Shown one piece after another: positions 1-10,204 of a stretch of 16,413 nucleotides of DNA. The notes beneath the pieces are model-generated. The model ran no database searches. It saw only the letters and a program-made list of their open reading frames with translations, and was not told where the DNA came from. This stretch comes from DATDIC01 sp963777625 (GTDB lineage Bacteria > Pseudomonadota > Alphaproteobacteria > Acetobacterales > Acetobacteraceae): the NCBI GenBank assembly GCA_963777625.1, contig CAVZRO010000036.1:1-16413 (forward strand), written 5' to 3'. Numbering within the stretch: the first letter of the stretch is position 1; every line of letters begins with the position of its first letter. Both the position numbers and the translations under genes were made by a program.

Positions 1-85
1 GAAAGCGGGAATCCACGCCAACGCCCAGAACTTCGTGGGCTCTCGCATGGACGCCCGCTTTCCCGACGCTTTCGCGGGCATGACG
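1..85. repeat. Partial intergenic hairpin repeat (copy 1, cut by window edge)
   Basis: The sequence begins inside the loop of a hairpin (GAAAGCGGGAATCCA at 1-15). It ends with a second inverted pair, GCCCGC at 53-58 against GCGGGC at 74-79, followed by ATGACGG. The same left module, an internal CGCATGGA and the same right end (GCGGGCATGACG) recur at 10056-10177, so this is a dispersed intergenic element. Its left arm lies outside the window. The middle differs from copy 2, as expected of a structured non-coding repeat. No gene is visible in this stretch. Confidence 0.75.
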
Positions 86-141
86 GATCTACCGTCTTCG
101 TCCGCGCGGGTTGGCGGGCGGCGGCGCGCAAACCAAAGGCG

Positions 142-170
142 ATACCCAGCTTCCCCAGGAAGCTGGGTAT
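142..170. promoter_or_regulatory. Perfect 13-bp-arm palindrome upstream of katG
   Basis: ATACCCAGCTTCC at 142-154 is exactly complementary to GGAAGCTGGGTAT at 158-170, with the 3-nt spacer CCA. It lies 94 bp before the katG start and has no T-tract after it. It could be the terminator stem of a gene left of the window or an operator for katG. The TACCC...GGGTA ends loosely recall GC-rich operators of CsoR-family repressors, but that is only a resemblance. Confidence 0.5.
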
Positions 171-264
171 ATAACAAGCCGTCGGCGCGCGATTAGGCCG
201 ATCGGTGCCGAAGTGCTACCGTCGGAACATCGTCGTGGATTGCTTGCTGTGAGAAGGGGGAAAG

Positions 265-2451
<2,187 letters not shown>

Positions 2452-2527
2452 TCTCGCCGGCAAGGTCTTCAACCGCTGCTAGAGCGCGGCCGCGACCGAG
2501 TATGGGGTAATCGGGACCAGACCAAGA

Positions 2528-2571
2528 CATCTGGGCGGTGTTTCAAACCTCTTTGAAACGCCGCCCAGATG
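2528..2571. terminator. Long hairpin after katG, terminator-like
   Basis: Positions 2528-2547 pair with 2552-2571, giving 20-bp arms with one G-T wobble and a 4-nt CCTC loop. It lies 77 bp after the katG stop and 84 bp before the CoA-transferase start. No T-run follows, so intrinsic termination is not certain. It may be bidirectional, Rho-assisted or a dispersed palindrome. Confidence 0.55.
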
Positions 2572-2655
2572 GGCGCCGCTGCCCCTCCGGCTTGACATGC
2601 TTCCGGCCCTCGCCGTTCATCGCCGCTCAAGGCAAGCAACGGGGGAAACGGCTTC

Positions 2656-3390
2656 ATGCACGGCAAGACCTGTCCAGGCTTTCGCGAAGCCGTCGCCGAC
2701 ATCCCCGACGGCGCCACGGTGGCCTTCGCCGGATTCGCGATGCCGGGCACGCCGTTCAACCTGATCCGCGCGCTGGCCGAGCATGGCGCCCGCAACCTCA
2801 CCTGCATCGCCAACACCACCGGCGGCGCCCAGCAGCCGCGCATGCCGGACATCGGCATGCTGGTGGAGCGCGGCCAGGTGCGCAAAGTCATCTGCGCCTT
2901 CACCGCCGCCACCCGCGCCTCCGACGTGCTTCCTTTCACCCGCTACTACAAGTCCGGCGAGGTCGAAGCCGAACTGGTCCCGCAGGGCACACTGGCCGAG
3001 CGCCTGCGCGCCGCCGGCGCCGGCATTCCCGCCTTCTATACGCCCACCGCCGTCGGCACCGAACTCGCCGAAGGGCGCGAGACCCGCGTGATCAACGGCC
3101 ACGAATACCTGCTGGAATACGCGCTGCCGGTCGATTACGCCTTCCTGCGTGCCCGCCGCGCCGACAGCTTCGGCAACCTGCAATTCCATCGTTCGCAACG
3201 TAACTTCAATCCGGTGATGGCGATGGCCGCTCGCGTCGCGATCGTGGAGGTGGAGGAGGATATCCTGCCCGAAGGCGCCATCGACCCCGACCAGATCCAT
3301 ACGCCCGGCATCTTCATCCACCGCCTGGTCAAGGTGCCGCCGCCGCCCGACGGCCTTTGGCCCACGCGCCGGCAGGAGCGCAAGCAATGA
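2656..3390 (+). CDS. 3-oxoacid CoA-transferase, subunit A
   Basis: This is the alpha subunit of a two-subunit class I CoA-transferase (SCOT/ScoA, PcaI, AtoD group). The group moves CoA from a donor such as succinyl-CoA to a 3-oxoacid. The 244 residues contain the conserved GFAMPGTP loop (residues 26-33), equivalent to the family GFxxxGxP motif. The family-typical QRNFNPVMAMAA and HTPGIFIHRLVKV lie near the C-terminus. A GGGGGA site precedes ATG 2656. The stop overlaps the subunit B start by 4 bp (ATGA), so the two are translationally coupled. Substrate (acetoacetate, 3-oxoadipate or another) cannot be told from sequence; no pca, ato or mmg neighbours help, so no symbol is given. Confidence 0.92.
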   Translation: MHGKTCPGFREAVADIPDGATVAFAGFAMPGTPFNLIRALAEHGARNLTCIANTTGGAQQPRMPDIGMLVERGQVRKVICAFTAATRASDVLPFTRYYKSGEVEAELVPQGTLAERLRAAGAGIPAFYTPTAVGTELAEGRETRVINGHEYLLEYALPVDYAFLRARRADSFGNLQFHRSQRNFNPVMAMAARVAIVEVEEDILPEGAIDPDQIHTPGIFIHRLVKVPPPPDGLWPTRRQERKQ

Positions 3391-4037
3391 GCGCCAGCGC
3401 AACCAAAGGCTGGACCCGCCAGCAGATGGCCGACCGCATCGCCCACGAGTTCCAGGAAGGCTGGATCGTCAATCTCGGCGTCGGCATGCCGACGCTCTGC
3501 TCCAACACCGATATCGGCGGCCGCCGCATCATCTACCACTCCGAGAACGGCGTGATCGGCTACGGCCCCATCGCGCCCGCCGGCACCGAAGACCTGAACC
3601 TGGTCAATGCCGGCGGCCAGAACGTCACGCTCAATCCCGGCGCCGCCGTGGTCCACCACGCGGACTCGTTCGCCATCATCCGTGGCGGGCGGATCGACGT
3701 GACCGTGCTCGGCGCCTACGAAGTCGCGCAGTCCGGCGATTTCGCCAACTGGAAGATCGGCGGCGCCAAGGGCGGCGGTATCGGCGGTGCCATGGATCTT
3801 GCCGCCGGCGCCAAACGCGTCTTCGTCATCATGGAGCACACCACCCGCAGCGGCGCCGCGCGGCTGGTGGAACGCTGCGCACTGCCGGTCACCGCGCGCG
3901 GCGTGGTGACGCTGGTCGCCACCAATTACGGCCTGTTCGAACCCGCCGGCGATCAGGGTTTCCGCATCCGCGAACTCGCCCCTGGACTGACGGCGGATGA
4001 TGTAAGGAGCGCCTCCGGCACGCCGCTCATCGGTTGA
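3387..4037 (+). CDS. 3-oxoacid CoA-transferase, subunit B
   Basis: This is the beta subunit (216 aa) carrying the catalytic glutamate of class I CoA-transferases. That residue is seen as Glu53 in SENGVIGYGP; in this family it forms the enzyme-CoA thioester intermediate. The GVGMPT motif (31-36) and the glycine-rich GGAKGGGIGGAMDL segment are also family-typical. An in-frame start 30 bp upstream exists, but ATG 3387 is preferred because AGGAG lies 9 bp before it and it overlaps the subunit A stop as ATGA. The gene ends 32 bp from the converging gpt stop. The ScoB/PcaJ/AtoA distinction is unresolved. Confidence 0.93.
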   Translation: MSASATKGWTRQQMADRIAHEFQEGWIVNLGVGMPTLCSNTDIGGRRIIYHSENGVIGYGPIAPAGTEDLNLVNAGGQNVTLNPGAAVVHHADSFAIIRGGRIDVTVLGAYEVAQSGDFANWKIGGAKGGGIGGAMDLAAGAKRVFVIMEHTTRSGAARLVERCALPVTARGVVTLVATNYGLFEPAGDQGFRIRELAPGLTADDVRSASGTPLIG

Positions 4038-4069
4038 TCGCCGCATCCTGACCCGATCGGCAACGCCGC

Positions 4070-4555
4070 CTACCGAGCCCCACGCTGCGCCAGCGGCGCA
4101 ATGAACTGCGGCTCGGTGTCCCACGGGAACAGGATCCAGGTATCCTGCGACACCTCCGTAATGAAACTGTCCACCAGCTCGCGCCCCGCCGGCTTCGCGT
4201 AGATGCAGGCGAAATGCGCCCGCGGCAGCAGCGCCCGCACCACTCGTGCAGTGCTGCCGGTATCCACCAGATCATCGACGATCAGGAACCCGGTCCCGTC
4301 GCCCGCCGCGCTGGGCGGCTTGGTCACCACGGGCGTCCGCCGAGACGCTTCCGACTCGCCGCCATAGCTCACGATGGATACGCTCTCGACCACCCGGCAT
4401 TCCAGTTCGCGTGCCACGATCGCCGCCGGGATCAGCCCGCCGCGCGTCACCGCCACCACGCCGGCAAACGGACCCTTGTCCATCAGCCGCCACGCCAGCG
4501 CCTTGGCATCCCGATGCAACTGGTCCCAGGTGACGGTGTAATAATGCGCCGGCAT
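4070..4555 (-). CDS. gpt: Xanthine(-guanine) phosphoribosyltransferase
   Basis: This type I phosphoribosyltransferase of 161 aa would salvage xanthine or guanine with PRPP to make XMP or GMP in the cytoplasm. The PRPP-binding loop is LIVDDLVDTGST (residues 91-102). VAVTRGGLIPAAIVAREL (34-51) matches the N-terminal Gpt block. KPAGRELVDSF (121-131) and QDTWILFPWD (137-146) match the C-terminal segment typical of Gpt rather than hypoxanthine or adenine enzymes. The frame stays open far upstream, but the start is fixed at 4555 by the one-base TGATG overlap with the csaA stop and by family length. It is co-transcribed with csaA and converges on the CoA-transferase operon. Confidence 0.93.
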   Translation of the reverse strand: MPAHYYTVTWDQLHRDAKALAWRLMDKGPFAGVVAVTRGGLIPAAIVARELECRVVESVSIVSYGGESEASRRTPVVTKPPSAAGDGTGFLIVDDLVDTGSTARVVRALLPRAHFACIYAKPAGRELVDSFITEVSQDTWILFPWDTEPQFIAPLAQRGAR

Positions 4556-4896
4556 CAGAACAGCTTGCCGCCGTCGGGCACCTTGAAGTCGGGCCGCACC
4601 AGCACGACCGCGCCGTCGTCGTCCGGCATCCCCAGCGTCAGCACCTCGCTCATGAACGGCCCGATCTGGCGCGGCGGGAAATTCACCACCGCGCACACCT
4701 GCCGGCCAATCAACTGATCCGGCCGGTAATGCACGGTGATCTGCACCGAGGATCGCTTGGTGCCGATCTCCTCCCCGAAATCGATGGTCAGCTTCAGCGC
4801 CGGCTTGCGCGCCTCGGGAAACGGATGTGCTTCGATGATCGTGCCGACGCGGATATCCACCCGCTCGAAGTCCGCATACGCGATCGTTTCTGGCAT
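4555..4896 (-). CDS. csaA: CsaA-like tRNA-binding-domain protein
   Basis: This small 113-aa protein is a single OB-fold tRNA-binding domain of the CsaA/Arc1p type. Family members bind tRNA and have been described as export-related chaperones. The conserved segments are ERVDIRVGTI near the start, a central SVQITVHYRPDQLIGRQV, then VNFPPRQIGPFMSEVLTLG. The start at 4896 (MPETIAYADF) is preferred over one 30 bp further out because AGAGGGGG lies 6 bp before it. The stop overlaps the gpt ATG by one base (TGATG). The divergent GGT-like gene starts 126 bp away. Confidence 0.9.
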   Translation of the reverse strand: MPETIAYADFERVDIRVGTIIEAHPFPEARKPALKLTIDFGEEIGTKRSSVQITVHYRPDQLIGRQVCAVVNFPPRQIGPFMSEVLTLGMPDDDGAVVLVRPDFKVPDGGKLF

Positions 4897-4935
4897 GGCA
4901 GGCCCCCTCTCCGGCAATGATGCCATGTCGCGCCG

Positions 4936-4965
4936 GTTTGCTAAACGCCCGTTTGCTAAATGCCC
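4936..4965 (+). promoter_or_regulatory. Tandem GTTTGCTAAA motif in the csaA/ggt divergent region
   Basis: Two 15-bp direct repeats, GTTTGCTAAACGCCC (4936-4950) and GTTTGCTAAATGCCC (4951-4965), differ at one base. They lie between the divergent csaA and GGT-like starts. A close relative, GTTCGCTAAAC followed 13 bp later by GTTCGCTCAC, lies at 15390-15412 just before argC. Recurrence upstream of starts suggests a promoter -10-type element or a repeated operator. The role is inferred only. Confidence 0.4.
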
Positions 4966-5022
4966 GGGGCGCGGCCAGTCTTGCCGTCACGAACGAACCG
5001 CTCCACCCCCGAGGCCCCACGC

Positions 5023-6621
5023 ATGCGCGACTTCCACCTGCCCGGCCGCAGCCGGGTCTATGCCACCCACGGCATGGCCGCCACCTCCATGCCGGCCGCC
5101 ACCCTGACGGCGCTCGACGTGCTGCGCGCCGGCGGCAACGCGCTGGATGCGGCGGTCGCCGCCTGCGCCGTGCTGTGCGTGATCGAGCCGCAATCCACCG
5201 GCATCGGCGGCGATTGCTTCTGCCTCTACGCGCCGGCCGGTGCCGGGAAGGTCATCGCGCTCAACGGCTCCGGCCGTGCCCCCGCGGCCGCAACGATCGA
5301 CTGGTACGAGCAGCATGGCATGACCACGCTGGACCAGACCTCCGCCCACAGCGTCACCGTGCCGGGCGCGGTCAACGCGTGGGAGACGCTGCTCGCGGCG
5401 CACGGCCGCAAGGGCCTGGACGAGCTGCTGCAGCCGGCGATCCGCTTCGCCGCCGAGGGCTGGCCGGTGCACGACAAGGTGGCGTGGGACTGGGGCCGGC
5501 TGGAGGACAAGCTGCGCAAGAACGGCGCCCACGCCTTCCTCCCCGGCGGCCACGCCCCCAAGCCCGGCGATCTCTTCCGCCAGCCCGCCCTGGCCGAGAC
5601 GCTGCGCGCCATCGCCGCCCGCGGCGCCCGCGCCTTCTACGAAGGTCCGGTCGCCGCCGACATCGTCGCCACCCTGCGCGCCCACGGCGGCCTGCATACC
5701 GAGCAGGATTTCGCCGCCGGCCTGCACAACGCGGAATTCGTCGAGCCGATCACCCTCAATTGGCGCGGTTACGACGTCTACCAGTGCCCGCCGAACGGTT
5801 CCGGGCTCGTGGCGCTGATGATCCTCGGCATGCTGGGCGGTATCGAGACCGCGCCGGATGGACCGATCAGCGCCCAGCGTTTCCATCGCCATATCGAGGC
5901 CGCCCGGCTGGCTTATCGCGACCGCGACGCCTTCATCGCCGACCCCGCCCAGGCGGATGTGCCGGTCCGCAAGCTGCTCGACCCCGCCTATCTTGGGGCG
6001 TTGCGCGCGTTGATCAGCGACCAACGAGCCATGCGCCAGATGCCCTCGGCCGGCGAATCCATCCTGCCGCCGCACAAGGACACGATCTATCTCTGCGTGG
6101 TCGATCGGGACGGCAACGCGTGCAGCTTCATCAACTCGTTGTTCGAAGGGTTCGGCTCCGGCATCCTCGCGGAACGCTCCGGCGTGATGCTGCAGAATCG
6201 CGGCTTCGGCTTCCGGGTCCAGCGCGGCCACCCGAACTGCATCGCCCCCGGCAAGCGACCGTTGCACACCATCATTCCCGGCATGGTGATGCAGAACGGC
6301 CAGGCGGTGATGCCGTACGGCGTGATGGGCGGGCATTTCCAGCCGATGGGGCACTCGCTGTTCCTGACCAACCTGCTGGAGTTCGGCCTGGATATTCAGG
6401 AGTCCATGGATGCGCCGCGGCTGCTGCCATTGCACGGAAAGGTACAGATCGAACGAGGCATATCGCCGGAGATCTGCGACCGCCTGTCACGGTTGGGGCA
6501 CGAGATGGAACTGATCGAGCGTCCGCATGGCGGCGCGCAGGCAATCTGGATAGATCGTGCACGCGGCTGCTTGATCGCCGGATCCGAGCCACGGAAGGAT
6601 GGATTGGCACTGGGGTATTGA
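5023..6621 (+). CDS. Gamma-glutamyltransferase-family protein (cytoplasmic, YwrD-like)
   Basis: This is an Ntn-hydrolase of the gamma-glutamyltranspeptidase family. The family self-cleaves before a catalytic Thr and acts on gamma-glutamyl bonds such as that in glutathione. The probable nucleophile is Thr354 in HKDTIYLCVV. Arg85 (GSGRAP) corresponds to the gamma-glutamyl carboxylate-binding Arg. The classical Ser-Ser-Met substrate loop is replaced by His-Thr-Ile (RPLHTIIPG, 413-420), as in GGT-like subfamilies. At 532 aa it is a full-length family member. It starts directly with MRDFHLPGRS and has no signal peptide, unlike periplasmic GGTs. ATG 5023 is chosen from family N-termini; GAGG lies 8 bp upstream. 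Farther-upstream in-frame starts have no such support. It precedes a CsoR-like gene and a peptide importer, a context compatible with peptide or glutathione breakdown. Confidence 0.9.
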   Translation: MRDFHLPGRSRVYATHGMAATSMPAATLTALDVLRAGGNALDAAVAACAVLCVIEPQSTGIGGDCFCLYAPAGAGKVIALNGSGRAPAAATIDWYEQHGMTTLDQTSAHSVTVPGAVNAWETLLAAHGRKGLDELLQPAIRFAAEGWPVHDKVAWDWGRLEDKLRKNGAHAFLPGGHAPKPGDLFRQPALAETLRAIAARGARAFYEGPVAADIVATLRAHGGLHTEQDFAAGLHNAEFVEPITLNWRGYDVYQCPPNGSGLVALMILGMLGGIETAPDGPISAQRFHRHIEAARLAYRDRDAFIADPAQADVPVRKLLDPAYLGALRALISDQRAMRQMPSAGESILPPHKDTIYLCVVDRDGNACSFINSLFEGFGSGILAERSGVMLQNRGFGFRVQRGHPNCIAPGKRPLHTIIPGMVMQNGQAVMPYGVMGGHFQPMGHSLFLTNLLEFGLDIQESMDAPRLLPLHGKVQIERGISPEICDRLSRLGHEMELIERPHGGAQAIWIDRARGCLIAGSEPRKDGLALGY

Positions 6622-6657
6622 GGACGCTGTCTCGAGGCATGCGAAGCGAAGGTAAGC

Positions 6658-6778
6658 GCGGGGCTCCGCCCCGAACCCCGCCAAGGGCAATGCCCTTGGA
6701 ACCCGCTACTTGGGTTGGATCGCAAAGGCACAGCCTTTGCCGGGGTCCCAAGGGAACCATGGGGGCAGGGCCCCTGGC
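6658..6778. repeat. Multi-hairpin intergenic repeat element
   Basis: A run of short perfect hairpins fills the gap after the GGT-like gene. They are GGGGC/GCCCC (6660-6672), CCAAGGGC/GCCCTTGG (6681-6699), AACCC/GGGTT (6700-6716) and GCAAAGGC/GCCTTTGC (6722-6740), then GGTCCC/GGGAACC with one unpaired A, and a GGGCCC palindrome near 6768-6773. The tight packing and lack of coding character suggest a structured dispersed element of the kind seen in GC-rich alphaproteobacteria. It could also act as a terminator or mRNA-stabilising structure for the upstream gene. Confidence 0.6.
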
Positions 6779-6825
6779 CTTCCTTCAGCCGGTCTGGGAC
6801 AATTCGGGGTCATGGAAAAGCATGC

Positions 6826-7101
6826 ATGCGTGAGGCGATAAAAGCATCGGTGCTCACCCGGCTGAAACGCATCGAAGGCCAGGTCGGCGGTTTGCAGCGC
6901 ATGGTCGCTGACGACCGCTATTGCGTGGACATGCTGACCCAGATCGCGGCGGTCCGCTCGGCCCTGCAGAAAGTGGAAGAGCAGATCCTGCGCGATCACG
7001 TCTCGCATTGCGTCGCCGGAGCTTTTGCCTCGGGCGATGTGGTCGAACAGCGCCAGAAAATCGAGGAACTGGTCGAAACGGTCGGGCGAATGCGGAAATA
7101 G
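6826..7101 (+). CDS. CsoR/RcnR/FrmR-family metal-sensing repressor (CsoR-type ligands)
   Basis: This 91-aa, all-helical DUF156 repressor is predicted to bind DNA without ligand and release it on metal or electrophile binding. The family signature is clear in LTRLKRIEGQVGGLQRMV. The ligand positions are Cys33 (DRYCVDML), His58 and Cys62 (DHVSHCV). This C-H-C pattern with 25- and 4-residue spacing equals Cys36/His61/Cys65 of the M. tuberculosis Cu(I) sensor CsoR. FrmR lacks the second Cys, and RcnR has His there. ATG 6826 with GGAAAA upstream is chosen because the longer frame runs back into the hairpin repeat. No copA, copZ or other copper gene is adjacent. The ABC permease gene starts 31 bp downstream, so they may share a transcript. 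Confidence 0.88.
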   Translation: MREAIKASVLTRLKRIEGQVGGLQRMVADDRYCVDMLTQIAAVRSALQKVEEQILRDHVSHCVAGAFASGDVVEQRQKIEELVETVGRMRK

Positions 7102-7132
7102 CGATTTCACCTTGCGCGGATAGTGCGGCAGC

Positions 7133-8037
7133 ATGTCAGCATCGTTGCAAACGACGTCAGATGGCGCCCCGGCGGTCCAGGTACCGGCCGCGACGCGCCG
7201 CCGCCTCGGCCGAGGCGTGCGGCGCTTCATGCGTCACCGGCTGGCGCTGGCCGGCGTCGCCATCATTCTCGTGCTGGTGCTGCTGGCCGCATTCGGTCCC
7301 GATGTCAGCCCGTACAACGAGCTGACGATCGACATCCGCCACCGCTTCGCCGCCCCGTTCGGCGGTGCGCATGTGCTGGGCACCGATCAGCTCGGACGCG
7401 ATATGCTGACCAGGCTGGAAATGGCCGGCCGCATCTCGCTGACGGTCGGTTGCGCGGCGATGGTGCTCAGCACGATCGTCGGTACCGTGGTCGGCGTGCT
7501 GGCCGGCTATTACGGCGGGGTGATCGGCGCGGCACTGATGCGCATCGTCGATGCGATGCTGTGCTTCCCCTCGATCTTCCTGCTGCTCGCGCTGGCCGCC
7601 TTCGTGGAACCGAGCCTGTTCTCCATCACCATCATCATCGCCGCCACCGGCTGGATGGAGGTCGCCCGCCTGGTGGAGGCGCAGGTGCGCTCCCTGCGCG
7701 ACCGCGACTTCGCGGTGGCCGCCCTGGCGCTCGGCGCGCCCGACCGGATGATCATGTTCCGGGAACTGTTTCCGAACGCCGTGGCACCCATCGTCGTCGC
7801 GGCGACGCTGAATGTCGCCCGCGCCATCCTGCTGGAATCCTATATCAGTTTCCTTGGCTACGGCATTCAGCCGCCGGTGCCGAGCTGGGGCAACATGCTG
7901 AACAACGCGCAGGAATATCTGGTCAGCGCACCCTGGCTGGCGATCCTGCCCGGCGCGGCGATCACCCTGGCGGTGACCGGCTTCAATTTCCTGGGCGACG
8001 GGCTGCGCGACGCGCTGGACCCGAGGCTCGATATTCG

Positions 8038-8041
<4 letters not shown>
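7133..8041 (+). CDS. Peptide-type ABC importer permease, DppC/OppC-like
   Basis: This 302-aa inner-membrane permease belongs to the dipeptide/oligopeptide/nickel class. A charged N-terminus (RRLGRGVRRFMRHR) precedes a first membrane segment at about 38-57. Further hydrophobic segments lie at about 103-126, 131-156, 160-175, 214-235 and 265-288. The conserved GTDQLGRD (83-90), the EAA-type coupling loop ALALGAPDRMIMFRELFPN (198-216) and PSWGNML (250-256) identify the DppC type rather than the DppB type. Its stop overlaps the next gene's ATG (ATGA). No convincing strong RBS precedes ATG 7133. The expected DppB partner and DppA binding protein are not encoded upstream; csoR and the GGT-like gene are found there instead. 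Confidence 0.93.
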
Positions 8042-9033
<992 letters not shown>

Positions 9034-9037
9034 CGCG

Positions 9038-10036
9038 GTGGCGGACGCCGCACCGATCCTTTCCGTCCAGTCGCTGCGCAAGGAATTCGCGCTGCGGCGC
9101 CGGCTCCCGCTCGGACCGCGCGATACGGTCAAGGCCGTGGACGACGTATCGTTCTTCGTGGTGCAGGGCGAGGTGCTGGGACTGGTCGGAGAATCGGGCT
9201 CGGGCAAGACCACCGTGGGACGCACAGTGCTGCGGTTGATGGAGCCCACCGACGGCACCATCCATTTCCGTGGACGCGATATCACCCACCTGTCGCGGCA
9301 TGCGTTGCGACCGATCCGCGCCGACATGCAACTGGTGTTTCAGGACCCGTTCGCCTCGCTCAATCCGCGCATGACGATCGGTCGGATCGTGGAAACCCCG
9401 CTGCTGATCCACCGCCCGAAGCTGACCGGCGCCGAACGGCGGGAGGTGGTGGCCAGCGCGCTGCGCCTGGTCGGTCTGACGCCTGAATTCGCCGCCCGCT
9501 ATCCGCATGAATTTTCCGGCGGCCAGCGCCAGCGCGTCGGCATCGCCCGCGCGCTGATCCTGCGCCCCGGCTTCCTGGTGGCCGACGAGCCGGTGTCCGC
9601 GCTGGACGTGTCGATCCAGGCGCAGGTGGTGAACCTGTTGCGGGAACTGCGGGCGGAGCTGGGCCTGTCGATCCTGTTCATCGCCCACGACCTTGCGGTG
9701 GTCGGCCATATCTCGGACCGCGTGGCGGTGATGTATCTGGGGAAGCTGGTCGAGCTGGCGCCCACCAAGGCGCTGTTCCGCGCACCCCGGCACCCGTACA
9801 CGGAGGCGCTGCTATCGGCCGCGCCGGAGCCGGATCCCGACCGGCACCACGCACGGATCGTGCTGGCGGGCGATCCGCCGAGTGCGGTCAACCCGCCGTC
9901 CGGATGCCGCTTCCGCACCCGCTGCCGCTACGCCGAGCCGGCCTGCGCCGAGGCGGTGCCGCCGCTCGGCGAGGTGGCGCCCGGCCATTTCAGCGCCTGC
10001 CGCCGGCCGGAGCTGGTCCTGCAAGGGGCTGGCTGA
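9038..10036 (+). CDS. Peptide ABC importer ATPase, DppF/OppF-like
   Basis: This is the second ATPase of the heterodimer, 332 aa. It has Walker A GESGSGKT (51-58), Gln102, signature FSGGQ (159-163), Walker B FLVADE with Glu184 and switch His217. The C-terminal extension has Cys290, 296, 303 and 321. The start is GTG 9038, only 4 bp after the DppD-like stop; no in-frame ATG exists before the conserved core, so translational coupling is likely. It closes the operon: the next gene on this strand is more than 600 bp away, past a repeat and the minus-strand ferredoxin gene. Confidence 0.94.
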   Translation: MADAAPILSVQSLRKEFALRRRLPLGPRDTVKAVDDVSFFVVQGEVLGLVGESGSGKTTVGRTVLRLMEPTDGTIHFRGRDITHLSRHALRPIRADMQLVFQDPFASLNPRMTIGRIVETPLLIHRPKLTGAERREVVASALRLVGLTPEFAARYPHEFSGGQRQRVGIARALILRPGFLVADEPVSALDVSIQAQVVNLLRELRAELGLSILFIAHDLAVVGHISDRVAVMYLGKLVELAPTKALFRAPRHPYTEALLSAAPEPDPDRHHARIVLAGDPPSAVNPPSGCRFRTRCRYAEPACAEAVPPLGEVAPGHFSACRRPELVLQGAG

Positions 10037-10055
10037 GCCGACTCGACCGATCCGC

Positions 10056-10177
10056 CGTCATTCCCGCGAAAGCGGGAATCCAACGACTGCCCGTGCCAGA
10101 CCGCCGGGTCGCATGGATGCCCGCCGGCGCGGGCATGACGAGGAGCGGGCATGACGAGGAAGCGGGCATGACGAGGG
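10056..10177. repeat. Intergenic hairpin repeat (copy 2) with triplicated tail
   Basis: The left hairpin is ATTCCCGC-GAAA-GCGGGAAT (10060-10079) with a GNRA-type loop. The right hairpin is ATGCCCGC/GCGGGCAT (10117-10136). The right end then repeats: GCGGGCATGACGAGG occurs at 10129, 10145 and 10162, with 16- and 17-bp periods. The element matches the partial copy at 1-85. It lies between the importer operon and the converging ferredoxin gene and may serve as a bidirectional terminator. No gene is visible here. Confidence 0.8.
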
Positions 10178-10204
10178 AAGCGTCAACATCCCGGGCGGTT
10201 GCCA

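Noticed and set aside
4556..5020. Upstream extension of the gpt frame to 316 codons
   Set aside because: The extension overlaps csaA in another frame and looks like low-complexity shadow sequence. Gpt family length and the TGATG overlap fix the start at 4555.
4917..6833. 638-codon plus-strand frame overlapping the GGT-like gene
   Set aside because: It is a +1-shifted shadow, very rich in Arg/Pro/Ala. The real gene in the neighbouring frame has all GGT motifs.
6826..7101. FrmR (formaldehyde sensor) identity for the DUF156 repressor, suggested by the nearby gfa
   Set aside because: FrmR lacks the second Cys at the Cys62 position. The C-H-C set fits CsoR, and gfa is 5 kb away in another unit.
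7123..8037. Frame upstream of the DppD-like start, read as one 636-codon protein
   Set aside because: It lies over the clearly coding permease in another frame. The ATPase core begins at 8038 with an ATGA overlap.
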